Of a DNA stretch of 64,000 nt, positions 11,131 through 33,989 are shown piece after piece. Positions within the stretch are counted from its first letter, which is position 1, and each line of letters begins with the position of its first letter. The notes under the pieces were generated by a model. That model was not told where the DNA came from. It searched no databases and was given only the letters and a program-made list of their open reading frames with translations. The translations under genes and the position numbers were made by a program. Where the stretch lies: the NCBI GenBank assembly GCA_035048485.1, contig CM068589.1:4094501-4158500 (forward strand), written 5' to 3'. Source of the stretch: Pteria penguin (taxonomy: Eukaryota > Mollusca > Bivalvia > Pterioida > Pteriidae).

Positions 11131-12136
11131 CAAAAGCAGCACAATCAACTACAGAATCAACTAACCATTTTATGCAAAGCGATTATTAGGACCTTAGCAT
11201 TATAAGAGGATATATGAATTGAATCTGTTCTTCATAGAATTTGAGATGAAATTTACAAAGCAAATATCACAGTGGGACTCAAGTGTGAGATGAGACTCAA
11301 GGGCCTATTTTTGTTGTCTACAATCAAGGAAAACAATACATTTAAACATTTATGCATATATCTATATATATTTCATTGAAATTTAGCAATTTCTCTGAAG
11401 TATGACTCTTTTGAAATAGTTTTGTTTATGTGCAACGTCAAAATAAATCATGTTTTAAAGAAATGATATCAGCTGTTACCATGGTCACCAATTCTCTAAA
11501 AACGAAAATAGAATAAAAATTTAATTATTGAAATGTTTTTGTGTTATTTTCATGATTCCAATTATTATTAATTTTCCTGATACATATAGAGTTTATCAAA
11601 AAAAAAAAAAAGTTTGACAAGGTAATGAACCTCTGGTGTATGCACCTTGTGAAATTTTAACATCTCTACACTAATTGCTTGGATAAAATTAAAAAAATAT
11701 CATTTGCGTGTTCTATTATCAATAATTACCTAATATGACCAAAATACTGCATCGTAATATTTAACAATCCAGGCTATGCACGACGTTTACTAGCATGCTC
11801 TTGTACTATGACTCTATAAATAAGGAAATGTGCAGGTCGTAAAGTTATGTATGTCACTGTAAAACACGATGAAGAGAATGTTAAATCGGATACTCTGAAA
11901 CAAAACCCTTTGCATTACATTAACCTCTCCTAGCTTTTAGTGTGTATTGACGGACAATAGCGCCGTATTTGACGAGATCAAATGTTTTTGTTTTAATGTG
12001 CATCATTTCACATATACATACATATGTGGAATGTATCCGTGTGGGTATGTGTGTTGTTAATTTATAGTTTTTGTTTGTTTTGTAATTGCTGCATGACGGG
12101 TCACGGTTTTGGCAAAACTCATTACATTTGATTAGA
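11131..12136. other. no gene recognised; upstream region of the seven-exon gene
   Basis: AT-rich with a poly-A run near 11600. No repeat or coding match was recognised. The last few hundred bases may hold promoter sequence for the gene that starts at 12330. Confidence 0.4.
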
Positions 12137-12144
12137 TATAAATA
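12137..12144 (+). promoter_or_regulatory. TATA-box candidate
   Basis: TATAAATA lies 186 bp upstream of the ATG at 12330 of the seven-exon gene. This is inference from position and match alone, and AT-rich DNA yields such matches by chance. Confidence 0.3.
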
Positions 12145-12329
12145 GTGTTTATCTATTAGACCTGTTACATAAGGAAATGCACAATTGTCGTTTTATTTCA
12201 GAATAAAAGGAACACTTAATCGGAAACATTGATTGAAAACCCTTGTACCTTATTGAAATTTCCGTGTTGTAATGTACATTTGCCTAGAATAGGACAAAAT
12301 ATCACGAGACAAAATAGTTGTTGTTCAAG

Positions 12330-24148
<11,819 letters not shown>

Positions 24149-25295
24149 AGGAGACCAGACCTTCTAACATAACATTGACATTGATATAAATGATACGTAA
24201 GGACTGAGAATAACGGATTACACAACGCAAACACCATTGTCATTGAACATGTAATGGAGGAATAATCACTATGCATGCCGATCGTGCATGTTTGACTCAA
24301 AGATAAAGAAATTTAAGATTAAGTACTGAGGATATGGAAAAGGAAAATAACAAAATGTTCGGACTCATCGTTATTATGTCAATAATAATTTTTCCTTGAT
24401 CTTGAAGCTTGAAAGCAAGTTACACAGCCTCATAGGTAGTAAGTTGATCAAACATAGAAGATAAAAGACATATGGCAAAGCTGCATGACACAAATTAAAC
24501 AGGCTCATTGTTGGTCTTTTGTCTTTGAAAATTTAAGTTTGGTCAATTTCTATCGTTAATACATTTGAAATCATCAATAAGCGGAAACCTGAAATATTCT
24601 TTTTCTTCTGCTCTAGAAATTATAATTCGTTAAATTAATACTAGACCTTTGCTCTATATTTGTGTACAATATTATAAAGTTTTGAAGATATATTGTGATG
24701 TTTTTATTTTATTTTCCAATACAATTAAAAATACACTTAAAGTAGACCTGGGGTATTTATTCCTGTCAGTAATCTTCTACCTATTTCAGACGTTCTGAAG
24801 AGGATTTTAAATATGTTAAGGCTGAAAAGAAAGGTTAAACGTCAGACACATTGCTATAACTGAAACCCATGAGGTGAAGTGAATAATAACCTATATGAGA
24901 ACTGGTGTCTATAATTAGCATTTAGCACCTAATAAATCAGTTAATTGTAGAAAGTGTAGCTCAAGCTCAACATTGCATTCCACCCAATATGCGGAAAATA
25001 TGTCGAGGGTGGTCCGTGAAAAGGTTGTAGTAACTGCGGAATAAAGGTTAATAAAGGCCTTCAGCATGTGGATAAATACACAAGCAGTCAATAGTCTCCT
25101 AATTGTATAGGGTTTTTGGGGGGGTTTTTTGGAAAAATTCTGACCATCTTCATTTGTATCTCGATGGTCAATCAATGATGTCTAGAATAATATCCTTCCT
25201 CAGACCGTTTGGTATTTATTCATACACAGAAACACACATTGACGAATGCACAGCAAAAATACTACATGTATTCTTTAACTCCATTACGATAGAAC
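24149..25295. other. no gene recognised; 3' flank of the seven-exon gene
   Basis: AT-rich, with a fragment of repeat R1 at about 24455-24500 (AAAAGACATATGGCAAAGCTG) and a G/T run near 25108-25130. A canonical AATAAA close to the stop codon was not evident. Confidence 0.45.
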
Positions 25296-25545
25296 CGTTT
25301 TACGTCACTCCATGTATATGGTGATGATATCTTTCTGATACATTGCATAGAAATCTCTATAATTGCAACGGACACACACAAAGAAATTACGAATGTTGTG
25401 CATGTCATACCTATCGTGACACTGGACCTCAGGTTTTACTGTCACATCAGAAAGACAAGAAACCGAGGTGCCAAAGGCGGAAGTTGAACCCAGTATCTTT
25501 TGGTCACCAGACGATCAAGTCGTCCACTGAGCCACACCGGTTCAC
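25296..25545 (-). mobile_element. tRNA-derived SINE (type 1), minus strand, diverged
   Basis: Plus-strand reading shows the tail end first (TTTTACGTCACTCCATGTAT), then TGCAACGGAC, CGTGACACTGGACCTCAGG and TTTTACTGTCACATC. The inverted head follows (CCACTGAGCCACACCGGTTC). Order and words match the type 1 SINE in reverse. Confidence 0.75.
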
Positions 25546-26250
25546 ATTATTACGAACGTTAACGTTCAAAATAATTATTTATAAACCATACCGTCATACA
25601 AATAAAGGCAACAAAATTAGTGTTAGCAAATATAAGAGATTTTGATGTATTTAGTATATTGCCTGCTGTGCCTTTCATACTAGATGAATTTGAAGGTATA
25701 CATCTTCAAAATGACACTTCTTTCCTATATTCCTTTTTATCATTGAGAAAGTTTACAGACCAATAATAATAATTACTATTCCTTCATTATAAGTTATATA
25801 CTCGTTATTCATACCGCGGTCATTTTAGATTTAGAACGAGGCTATCTGTGCACCTGTTGTTATAGATGCTTCTTTTGCGGATACGGTAAAATTTAATTGT
25901 AGTGTTAGAGTCGAGTGTATAACTATAGAATAAGAGGACTTCAATTCAGCTATGACCACCAACCTATGGTGACAAAATCCCAAATTGGTTCCCAATATAG
26001 CGCACGAAACGATAGACCCGAGAGCCAACAAATGAAAGGTTATAGTAACTTCATTGAAGGCTGTATCCATGATTTAGAACGTAAGTAATGAGACACTTTA
26101 TGCGCCATTACATTTCTCAATCTCTTTATCAGAGAAGATACTAATCTAGAGTATACAATATTTCTTTATCATCAACTATATTGTATTAGTATAATATAAT
26201 CTCTCCTTCCTTAAGTTACCACTGTAGAGTACCTTCCTGTAACTTTTCTT

Positions 26251-26285
<35 letters not shown>

Positions 26286-26524
26286 GACGTTGAATGACAT
26301 TTAGAGTTTAGCGGATTTTTGTGCACGTGTTAAAGATTTGCAGAAATCTCAGTCTGCAGTGGCAAAGTTCTTCAGAGAATATACAGCTTATGTTTCTTTC
26401 ATATTGTCAATCATGACGAATGACTTATCAGCATGCTCGGTGTGTGGATCATAAGTGCGAATTAACAATCACTTAAAACGGTATTTGATTTATTTTTAGT
26501 TGTTTGTTATTAGTCTTTCTAAAA
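25546..26524. other. no gene recognised
   Basis: AT-rich. A 79-codon minus-strand open frame (26070-25831) has no recognisable motif. An (AC)n tract lies at about 26259-26281. Confidence 0.5.
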
Positions 26525-26667
26525 TAATATTACTGCATTACTCATGACAGGAAATCATGACGTTTCACAAATCATAAGGAAGAAAACCTAATCTCTTTTC
26601 CTATACGATCTAGTGATACAGAGATAAACAGTCTCTCATTCTGTGTAGATTTGCAGATACACTCGCC
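26525..26667 (+). promoter_or_regulatory. conserved 5' flank of the GPCR genes
   Basis: About 140 bp upstream of the ATG are also present, in reverse orientation, upstream of the paralogues at 44427 (44430-44570) and 55972 (55975-56110). Shared words include CATGACAGGAAATCATGACG, TTTCACAAATCATAAGGAAG and GATTTGCAGATACACTCGCC. This suggests a retained 5' UTR and core promoter and argues that copies arose by DNA duplication, not retroposition of a spliced mRNA. Confidence 0.55.
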
Positions 26668-27756
26668 ATGAACTCATTGGGGTATTCGTATTCCGAAAAA
26701 GCTGCTGAATTAAGACTTCCCGTAGTTGCTTTGATAGCGAATGATATCATTATTTCTATATTCATGATGCTTGGAATCTGTGGAAACATTGTGGTGATCT
26801 TAGTATACATAACTCCACACCACAGACTGAACATGGTCGACAGATTTTTTGTGCCAGTCTTGGCCATAACAGATTTACTAGGGATATTGTTATGTGGATT
26901 GTTTGAGACACAGTTCATACATTTGCAGATGGTGTTCTTTAATAACCATTTATGCAAAGCAGGATGGTATTTAATGAGTTGCATAGTATATATGTCTGTA
27001 CTCGTCTTACTAATTATTGCCGTGCAACGTTATTTACAGATTGAGAAGCCAATAGAAGGACAAATGAATATGACACACAATGTTATCGCAACTTTACTTG
27101 CAGTTTATCTTACTATTGTTGGTGCAATTCCGATGGGAATAACGCATGGTGAAGTACCATTAAACAACACCACAAATAGTAATGTGGTTGGAAGTAGGTG
27201 TGGCATAGTAACAGACGAAACAATTCAGACTATGTCTACTATATACTACTCAGTTATTGGATTTATAGCTGTACTGGTATTTATTGCTTTATTCACACTT
27301 CACTGTAAAATAGGTTACAAAATAGTACTTCATGTGAAAAAAGACAAGAAAACTGCAACAACTCTAGAAGAGGAATCAACCGCGTCCACTACTTTGACAC
27401 CTCTCACTAACAATCCCCATGCCACCTCAGAAAAATTCCAAAATGATCAGTCTGTAAGGAAAGCTTCGAGCAAAAAACGCCAGGAGAGATTTTTACATAA
27501 ACTCGCTGTAATATATATTTTAATAACTGTTGTATTTTTTGTTACTTATATACCAAAAATGTGTTGGGAGATAATTCTGGTAGCCAATCCCGTGTTCGTG
27601 GAATCCATGACGGAAGTTGAGCGAGTGGCAGTTCTATTATTATGTGACAATATATACCTTTTCAATAATGTCATTAATCCTATCCTTTATCTTTGTTTGG
27701 ATAAAGAATTTAGAAACGAATTCAAGATGATATGTCGTTCTTGCTTACCAAAATGA
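26668..27756 (+). CDS. class A (rhodopsin-like) GPCR, orphan, intronless (copy 1)
   Basis: One uninterrupted 362-codon frame encodes a seven-helix receptor that would act at the plasma membrane through G proteins. Landmarks: TM1 GICGNIVVILVYI (conserved Asn), TM2 VLAITDLLGILL (the usual Asp), and TM3 ending VQRYLQI, where the family's D/E-R-Y is Q-R-Y. Disulphide Cys candidates are NHLCKAGWY before TM3 and GSRCGIV in loop 2, and loop 2 has a sequon in PLNNTTNS. Loop 3 is long, polar and Ser/Thr-rich (about 225-275), TM7 has NNVINPILYL (NPxxY type), and the tail is short and ends CRSCLPK. TM6 lacks an obvious CWxP. The start is the first ATG before the helices. The ligand is not predictable. 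Paralogues lie at 43315 and 55125, both on the other strand. Confidence 0.9.
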   Translation: MNSLGYSYSEKAAELRLPVVALIANDIIISIFMMLGICGNIVVILVYITPHHRLNMVDRFFVPVLAITDLLGILLCGLFETQFIHLQMVFFNNHLCKAGWYLMSCIVYMSVLVLLIIAVQRYLQIEKPIEGQMNMTHNVIATLLAVYLTIVGAIPMGITHGEVPLNNTTNSNVVGSRCGIVTDETIQTMSTIYYSVIGFIAVLVFIALFTLHCKIGYKIVLHVKKDKKTATTLEEESTASTTLTPLTNNPHATSEKFQNDQSVRKASSKKRQERFLHKLAVIYILITVVFFVTYIPKMCWEIILVANPVFVESMTEVERVAVLLLCDNIYLFNNVINPILYLCLDKEFRNEFKMICRSCLPK

Positions 27757-27929
27757 GATTGGAAACTATGAAATTAATGAGACAATGGCAATGTCTCTAT
27801 TTCCTTTTTCTCTCTGTATTGAATTTTTGGGACAGTTCTTTCCGATATTATCATAATTATTATCATTGTTGTTATGGTTTTTGTACATGCACTTCCTTAT
27901 ATACTTGTGTGCATAGCTACGTATGATTG

Positions 27930-28030
27930 ATTGATTGATTATTTTATATCACTCCACGATTATTTTACGTGTATGGTGCACGTGACGGTCAAAAACCGAG
28001 CACCTCATCCACTAGGCCACACCGGTTCAT
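27930..28030 (-). mobile_element. tRNA-derived SINE (type 1), internally deleted, minus strand
   Basis: The tail (GATTGATTGATTATTTTATA, TCACTCCACG) is joined almost directly to the inverted head (CACCTCATCCACTAGGCCAC, ACCGGTT). The body of about 130 bp is missing. Confidence 0.7.
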
Positions 28031-28244
28031 GGTACAGATAAAGGAAACAAAATGAAACTAGGAAAATCTCTGAGAATGTCGCCATATATATGTGAATTAC
28101 ATGTTATGTTAAAATGACACATCTGGTTAAGCTTTCATATAACAAATACAATACGACATAAAAAAAACCCCTTCTGTTGTCAGTTTTTACCAACATAATT
28201 ACTCTCTATTAAAGTTAATACATTACCTACTTCTTTTTCATTCA

Positions 28245-28480
28245 ATTATGTATTCATGTATGTTTTATCTATTTCTTATCCTCCTCGATTTGAAAGGTTA
28301 TTGCAAGACTTTTGCGACGGGTGTTGCATGCAACCAGGGGACGCTTACTCCTCCCGGGCACCTGGTCTCACCTCGATTTTCTTGGTGTTCACCTTTGTCT
28401 GAATATGACACTAAACACGATATTGTCCCCTTTATTCCATGGACAATGAGATATGGTTTATCCTTCGGTACTTCTTCGTT
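28245..28480 (+). mobile_element. Penelope-like element 3' tail (solo)
   Basis: Contains CTCCTCGATTTGAAAGGTTA, GGTGTTGCATGCAACCAGGG, GACGCTTACTCCTCCCGGGC and CCTTTATTCCATGGAC. The same block follows the PLE at 45060 (46490-46745) almost unchanged and recurs inverted at 59495-59765. Confidence 0.75.
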
Positions 28481-28584
28481 TTTTACTTATTTTCATTTTT
28501 TTATTGTGATTGTTAAAAACTGCTTTGATTTTTCATATTTCTTGATTATTTATCATGTTTTTATTATCATAATTATCGTATTCA

Positions 28585-28601
28585 TTATTATTATTATTAT
28601 A

Positions 28602-28651
<50 letters not shown>

Positions 28652-28685
28652 CGTCATTATTCTTATTATGACTATCATTATTATC
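28585..28685. repeat. (ATT)n microsatellite
   Basis: About 75 bp of pure ATT plus flanking imperfect units. Confidence 0.9.
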
Positions 28686-28829
28686 ATATTTTTAAAAACG
28701 CCTATACGTTTTTTTTCATGTAAAGACGTAAATATTTTGAAAATAAATCGATTTGAATATCTGCTTGATATTGTGTGATTGCAATAACTTTCTTGCTATC
28801 GGCGAGACAAATCACTCAACCATAACGTA

Positions 28830-29712
28830 ATACTGCTCATCCGTGCGCTTTTCAAAAAGTACTCGACCAAATTTAAAACTGATAAATCTGACCTACCAAC
28901 CATGTATTGGTTCCCACAATTACATCAAAGTCCATATAAATCACGTTTCATATCTAAGTCTAGCCACTGCTCTACTTTGGTACTATCGAAACATATTACG
29001 TCTGCTCTAACTGCTATAAAAGATCATATTATCAAATATTGTGATGTCGCATTTCATAATAGTAACATCAATTACTTTCGGTCAATTAAAAATTCTCATG
29101 AAGTTATAGACAAACTTCTTTCACTAAATTTCATGGCGACTCAAATTTCTACATTTGATTTTTCTACACTTTATACATCTCTGCCTCATCATTTGATTAA
29201 AAGCAAGTTGCTGTCTCTTATACAATGGTGTTTTCACAGAGAATCTAAAACTTACATATGTACTACCAGAGGCTCCGGAGTCTTTTCCAACAAACAATAT
29301 ACTTCATATAAATACTGGACTTGCAAGAAATTATGTAAAGCACTAGATTTTCTCATGAATAATATTTTTGTGCAATTTGATGGCAAGATATATCAACAAA
29401 TAGTTGGGATTCCTATGGTTACTAACTGCGCGCCTATGATAGCAGATTTATTTCTTTATTGTTATGAGAGGGATTTTATGGTTTCTATTCAAATATCAAA
29501 CCTCATTGACAAATTAAATAATACTTGCAGATATCTGGATGACATTTTGGTTATCGACAACCCTGAATTCGAACAATTCATATCAGAAATATATCCACCA
29601 GAGCTCAAATTGCATAAACCTAATACTTGAGATAAATCTACATCTTTCTTAGATTTGAACATCAAATTTATTAACCACCTAATATATACTAATATTTATG
29701 ATAAACGTTAGG
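28830..29712 (+). pseudogene. Penelope-like element copy 4 (second type): RT domain, N-terminal part
   Basis: A continuous 242-codon frame carries MYWFPQLHQSPYKSRFISKS, motif A in TFDFSTLYTSLPHHLIK, the thumb-side DFLMNNIFVQFDGKIYQQI, motif B as VGIPMVTNCAPMIADLF (the usual Gly after PM is Val), and motif C YLDDILVIDNPEF with both Asp present. A TGA at 29628-29630 breaks the frame, but the protein continues as STSFLDLNIKF..YTNIYDKR to about 29712. Here the PLE is interrupted; its C-terminal half resumes at 30977. It is a different type from the PSYL/IKSFDFS copies elsewhere in the window. Penelope RTs are related to telomerase RT. I saw no GIY-YIG endonuclease. Confidence 0.85.
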
Positions 29713-29719
29713 ATATCAT

Positions 29720-30975
29720 CAACGTCTGTTTTTCTAGAACATATATCTAACAATTGAAGACGTTAGTCTATGTTTTCGGACATCATGCCAGATTTTGTTA
29801 TGACTGTGCTTTCTATATTGACTGATCTCTGCACTGACTTGACGTCCCATAAACTAATTGAGTTCACATTCATTTAAAACTGTAGTATACATACAAGTCA
29901 AAGCTGGCAAGAGAGAATCTAGGAAAAACAAAGTAAGGATGATTAATGATATCCTTTTAGTGTGTGTTCGAGACTAAGGATGATCCAACTGGCACAGGTC
30001 CAAATGTTGTGCCTACGTTTTATAGACTCTCTGATGGAAGAATTTTAAGGATATATACATCACTTCCAATTGAACATAGATTGGAGTTAGGGCTTTGAGT
30101 GAAGTCTGCAACTGGAATTGGTTTTTTTCACAGGGCAGTAGATGTTCGGTAAAATATCCTCTGTCACACGTGTTTTCTATTTACTTTATCCCCCTGGAGA
30201 TTGTTGATAGGTGTAGCAGAGTTTTCACCTAAGAAATGTGAACATTCCTAATACAGAATAAAATGAGCATTTTGAGCCTTTTTAATAGTAAACACTTACT
30301 TATCCAGTGTTAGTAACTTGTATTTCGCTTTACATCCAGTTAATTAAGTCTTTCAAATTTAAGATCTTATTATTTATGCATTCCTTGTTTCATCTTAAAA
30401 ATTGGACAAATCTTGCACAAATTTAAAGTGATTTTTTCCTCTTCTAAACAGCGGAAATTATTTTACAGAGTTAGCTTTTTTTTCAAATATTTTGTAGCAT
30501 ATCACTGCAAAACAGACACCGGGTCTCTAGATTCATACATATACCGTTGGCTTCACTTTACTTATTTCAAGCTTGTCTACACACTTGGGTGAGAAGCCTT
30601 CGTTTCTTGAAGGTATATTCCAAGTTTGTGACTGAGACGTTTTGCTTTGGATGAGTGGAACAGCTGTAAAACATTGACAATGATTAACATTCTTGTTATA
30701 CATTTCTGTAATCTTAATGCCCGTTAATATATACAAAAGTATTCAAAATATCTCTGCAAAAAATACCTTCTAGGGAAACATCACATAATTTGCCAAATTT
30801 TAGGTATATTGGCCTTTTCCCTTAAAGGAGTAATTAGATAAAAGAACAATGATAATAATAATAGATATCACAATGCAATGCCAAAAAAACTTAAAAAGCA
30901 CTTTTTATGAAAAATAAGAAAGTTATGTTACAGAAGTTTCTGAGTGTAAATCGATAAAGAAAATGTATGTTTATT
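29720..30975. other. ~1.25 kb insertion splitting PLE copy 4
   Basis: AT-rich DNA between IYDKR and NDFHKRN of the PLE protein, where about 160 bp would be expected. No coding or repeat identity was recognised, and its ends were not resolved. Confidence 0.5.
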
Positions 30976-30976
30976 T

Positions 30977-31650
30977 ATAAACGACTTTCATAAACGAAAT
31001 TTACAAATTACTACTAAACTTTTAACTCAGGGTTACAGATATTACAAGTTAAGAAAAACATTCGGCAAATTCTTCAGATCTTATTCAGAACTTCTATCTA
31101 AATTTGGAAATATTTCTTTTCAACAGTATGTATCCAATGGAATTTCCCATCCCTTTTTTTACGGTGATCTCGTATATAAACTAAGGAAAGTAAAAGGCTC
31201 CGATAACGTTATTTTATCATGTAATAAAATAATCAAACGTCTTATAAATAGACAATATGATATTGAGATCATCAAAAAGACTATAGGTCTTGTATTTGGC
31301 CCCTCTACAGCCTTATGCAGACTTTTACTTGAACGTTGCACGCTGACTAACAGGGCGGTGGGGACTATATGACGGGCCTTGTCCAAACCTCTTTCAGAGG
31401 AGACATGGTCCTGAACCTCGTCCCCTCTGACTGTTAGTCGGGACTCCTACAGATCTAGGGTCTTAGCTCGCTTTCAGACTGGCAGAGCACGGTTTATCAT
31501 GTTGATGTCGCATATATTTTTATACCATTATGTATTTTACAATACCTTACGTGTTTATATTTTTATGACCTCTCAATATGCGATACCTGTTGACCCTTGT
31601 TCTTTACATGGAGGATTATTTATAAATTTTTAAATGGTACGTCCTTTGAT
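30977..31650 (+). pseudogene. Penelope-like element copy 4: C-terminal part
   Basis: The plus strand reads NDFHKRNLQITTKLLTQGYR then YYKLRKTFGKFFRSYSELLS, FFYGDLVYKLRKVKG and a stop at 31370-31372. An A/L-rich stretch follows in the same frame with further stops to about 31631. The QGYRY.KLRK.F.KF.R block is the normal continuation of the N-terminal part at 28830-29712. Confidence 0.8.
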
Positions 31651-31675
31651 TGTTCTGCTGTTACGGTGAGTGGGA

Positions 31676-31800
31676 AGGTGGGCCCGTAAACCGGTTAACC
31701 ACACCATTTGTTTGGCTTTTGTCAAATTAAATGACCGTCCTAAGTCGGTATCGTAATTGCACTACAATCAAATATTTTTGTAATGTGATATATGTTCTAG
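31676..31800 (-). repeat. dispersed repeat family R1, inverted fragment
   Basis: Plus strand: GTGGGCCCGTAAACCGGTTA, ACCACACCATTTG, TGACCGTCCTAAGTCGGTAT, ACAATCAAATATTTTTG. This is the reverse complement of the right half of copies at 10915 and 15680. Directly follows PLE copy 4. Confidence 0.7.
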
Positions 31801-31830
31801 TATATTATTTATATTCAGATATTGTATAGC

Positions 31831-31886
31831 TCTATGGTGACTTCTGCCACATAACTGAGCCAGTAACTCCTCTTTTTTCTTTATCA
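31831..31886 (+). repeat. short dispersed repeat shared with 3252 and 39137
   Basis: GGTGACTTCTGCCACATAAC followed by TGAGCCAGTAACTCCTC. Confidence 0.6.
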
Positions 31887-31996
31887 ATACAAATTAAAAT
31901 TGGGAAAAACATAAACAAAGAGTTCTTAAACAAGAGTTCTTACAATGGGAGATAAGATAAAGTACTCCAACACTATGACTGCAGTGACCATTCCTA

Positions 31997-32455
31997 CTGT
32001 CCGCGCCACTCACTTTGTAAACCGAAAAATCTGGATTTTCACTTATTTATCTTTAAAATAGTTTTACAAAATTAATATCAATCGACAGATCTTGTTTAGT
32101 CGTAACTTTTGGTGTATGTTATATGTTTCTACGAAGAAGCATTCGTATTTTATAGGGAAAATTCATTTTAGGTAGGGCGTTTTCTATGCTAATTTTGCCG
32201 TGACGTCACCTATGTTTAACATTGTCTATGGGAAACTTGGCGACGTCAAGTCAAAATTTAACACGAAAATCGCCCTATCTAAAATTGATTTTTTTTCTAT
32301 AAAATATGAACGCTTCCTCATACAAACATATAGCATACACCAAAAGTTACAACTAAACAAGATCTATCGAATGGTTTTGCCTTTTTGAAATTATTCTGAA
32401 GATAAATGACTGAAAATCCAGATTTTCCAGTTTCCAGAGTGAGTGGCGCGGACAG
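31997..32455. mobile_element. 459-bp foldback MITE with ~210-bp inverted arms and TA flanks
   Basis: The left arm starts CTGTCCGCGCCACTCACTTT and the right arm ends with its complement (GAGTGGCGCGGACAG). Matching continues inward through AAATCTGGATTTTCA, AGATCTTGTTTAGT, ACTTTTGGTGTATG and TAGGGCGTTTTC to a short loop near 32209-32235. TA dinucleotides flank both ends (31995-31996, 32456-32457), as expected of a Tc1/mariner-mobilised element. No coding capacity. Confidence 0.85.
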
Positions 32456-32699
32456 TAGCTTTACATTCACATGTTGTACCTTCTACAGGCAATGTGACCT
32501 ATTTCAGAGAATAAAGAAATTATTCAATAACGACAATTATTCTGTACTTAATTAATTAGTACATCATTAATTGTGTAAAGAGCTGATTAAAAAAAGTGTT
32601 CATATAAAGGGAATATAATTGATGTAACTGGGATAGATATGAATTAAGTGTAAAAAAAACTTTGACTAAATAGGACCAGAATCATGACTATAATAAATG

Positions 32700-33590
32700 A
32701 TATATCAATGTATAACTACTTTGTATTATTGGTAACGAGAAACGCCCTTTTCTTAAGGTATTTTTCGCAAAAAAGGGAACTGACGCTCTTAATTTGAATA
32801 ACATTTTAAATCATGAGTCTATTAAAGATAATGTTCCTCAATACTTCAAAGTGAGAGAGTCATCTTGTATTTCCTATGCTTACAAAATCTTTAACTATAA
32901 ACAAAATTTGAAATGTGTATACCTGAAAGTCTCTCATTACACTATAGACTGTTCATGTGCCTCTTCTGATTTTAAATATAATCCATGTGGTCATGTTGTG
33001 ACAGGAGATCTCCATATTGTTCGCAATGAAAAACTTAGAGATCTATTTAGGTAAAGAACCAAAACATAGAGAGCCACTGTCATTTACATGGCGTCAAAAT
33101 TTTGATATTATTATGAACTCATGTGAAGAGTATGCCAGACGTTGAAATAAAAGAGAAAAGGTTGAATTAGACACTCCTTCTGCATGGCTGAAGTCGATCA
33201 GAAATCTGCTAAAGAAAAAAGTTCGACTTTCTGATTTATTCAAGAACAAACACTGTTCTATATTTCGTGAGTCCAGTGTCGTTAGAGAAATTTCTCGACT
33301 TCACGAAAATTTCATTATTGGTCCTGCTGACAACGAGGCTCTAACAATTACACATTCGTATGTAAGGCATATTATATTAAATGTCTTATAGAAGAGCTTG
33401 GTCTTCATTCGATGCCTGGTTATCCAACTTTCACAGTTACAAATCTGTCTCCTTCAGAGGTATTGGATAATCACAAGTCAGTTCTCATTTCATTCGGTAT
33501 TACTACAAATGAATCTGATCTCGAGGTACTATACCTGTTCTGTTCACGTTTTGTGTTATTTTATAATACAGGTACTTGTCTTTAGATCGC
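32700..33590 (+). pseudogene. Penelope-like element copy 5: N-terminal region
   Basis: The plus strand reads LNLNNILNHESIKDNVPQYF, then FNYKQNLKCVYLKV and IDCSCASSDFKYNPCGHVVT with GDLHIVRNEKLRDLF. This is the N-terminal zinc-binding-like block that precedes the RT in mollusc PLE proteins. Further pieces in shifted frames (KFHYWSC-type region) lead to LGLHSMPGYPTFTVTNLSPS and EVLDNHKSVLISFGITTNES (about 33390-33520). Multiple stops separate them and there is no RT core. It ends shortly before duplication unit A. Confidence 0.75.
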
Positions 33591-33599
33591 TATTTGATT

Positions 33600-33989
33600 T
33601 TTACGCAAGATGGAATATAGGGCTGATAAGAAATATCACCCGAGTCAATAATTAGTGTAGGGCGTTTGAATTCGGAAGTCTTATGCTACATACCCTGTAT
33701 TGAAATCATTGATAGTAGGATCCTGTTGTGAATTTTATTAAAACTTACATTATTTGCTTAACTGAATGCTGACCATACTCAGTGAGTATTCAAAAAATAT
33801 TTCACCATGGTTTACCTATGCGTATACATATTCGTAGATACATGCAGTAGGGTCACCGCGGTATGTCCGCGATGCTGCGGTGATTCACCGCGATAGTTGT
33901 GGTGATTCCGCGTTAACTATAGGTCAGTTAAAGAGCGAAGATCGCGGTGATTATTAGCTAACATTTAAAATTTTGTAATGATAATTTAA
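33600..33989. other. no gene; short CG-containing inverted-repeat cluster
   Basis: Around 33850-33955 the words CACCGCGGTATGTCCGCGAT, GCGGTGATTCACCGCGATAG and GATCGCGGTGATTAT repeat GCGGTGATT in both orientations. This is unusual in such AT-rich DNA. Function unknown. Confidence 0.5.

Noticed and set aside
25831..26070. 79-codon minus-strand frame beginning MDTAFNEVTITFHLLALG
   Set aside because: Composition looks protein-like but no family motif, splice context or paralogue is visible. It may be an old retroelement piece. Not supported as a gene.
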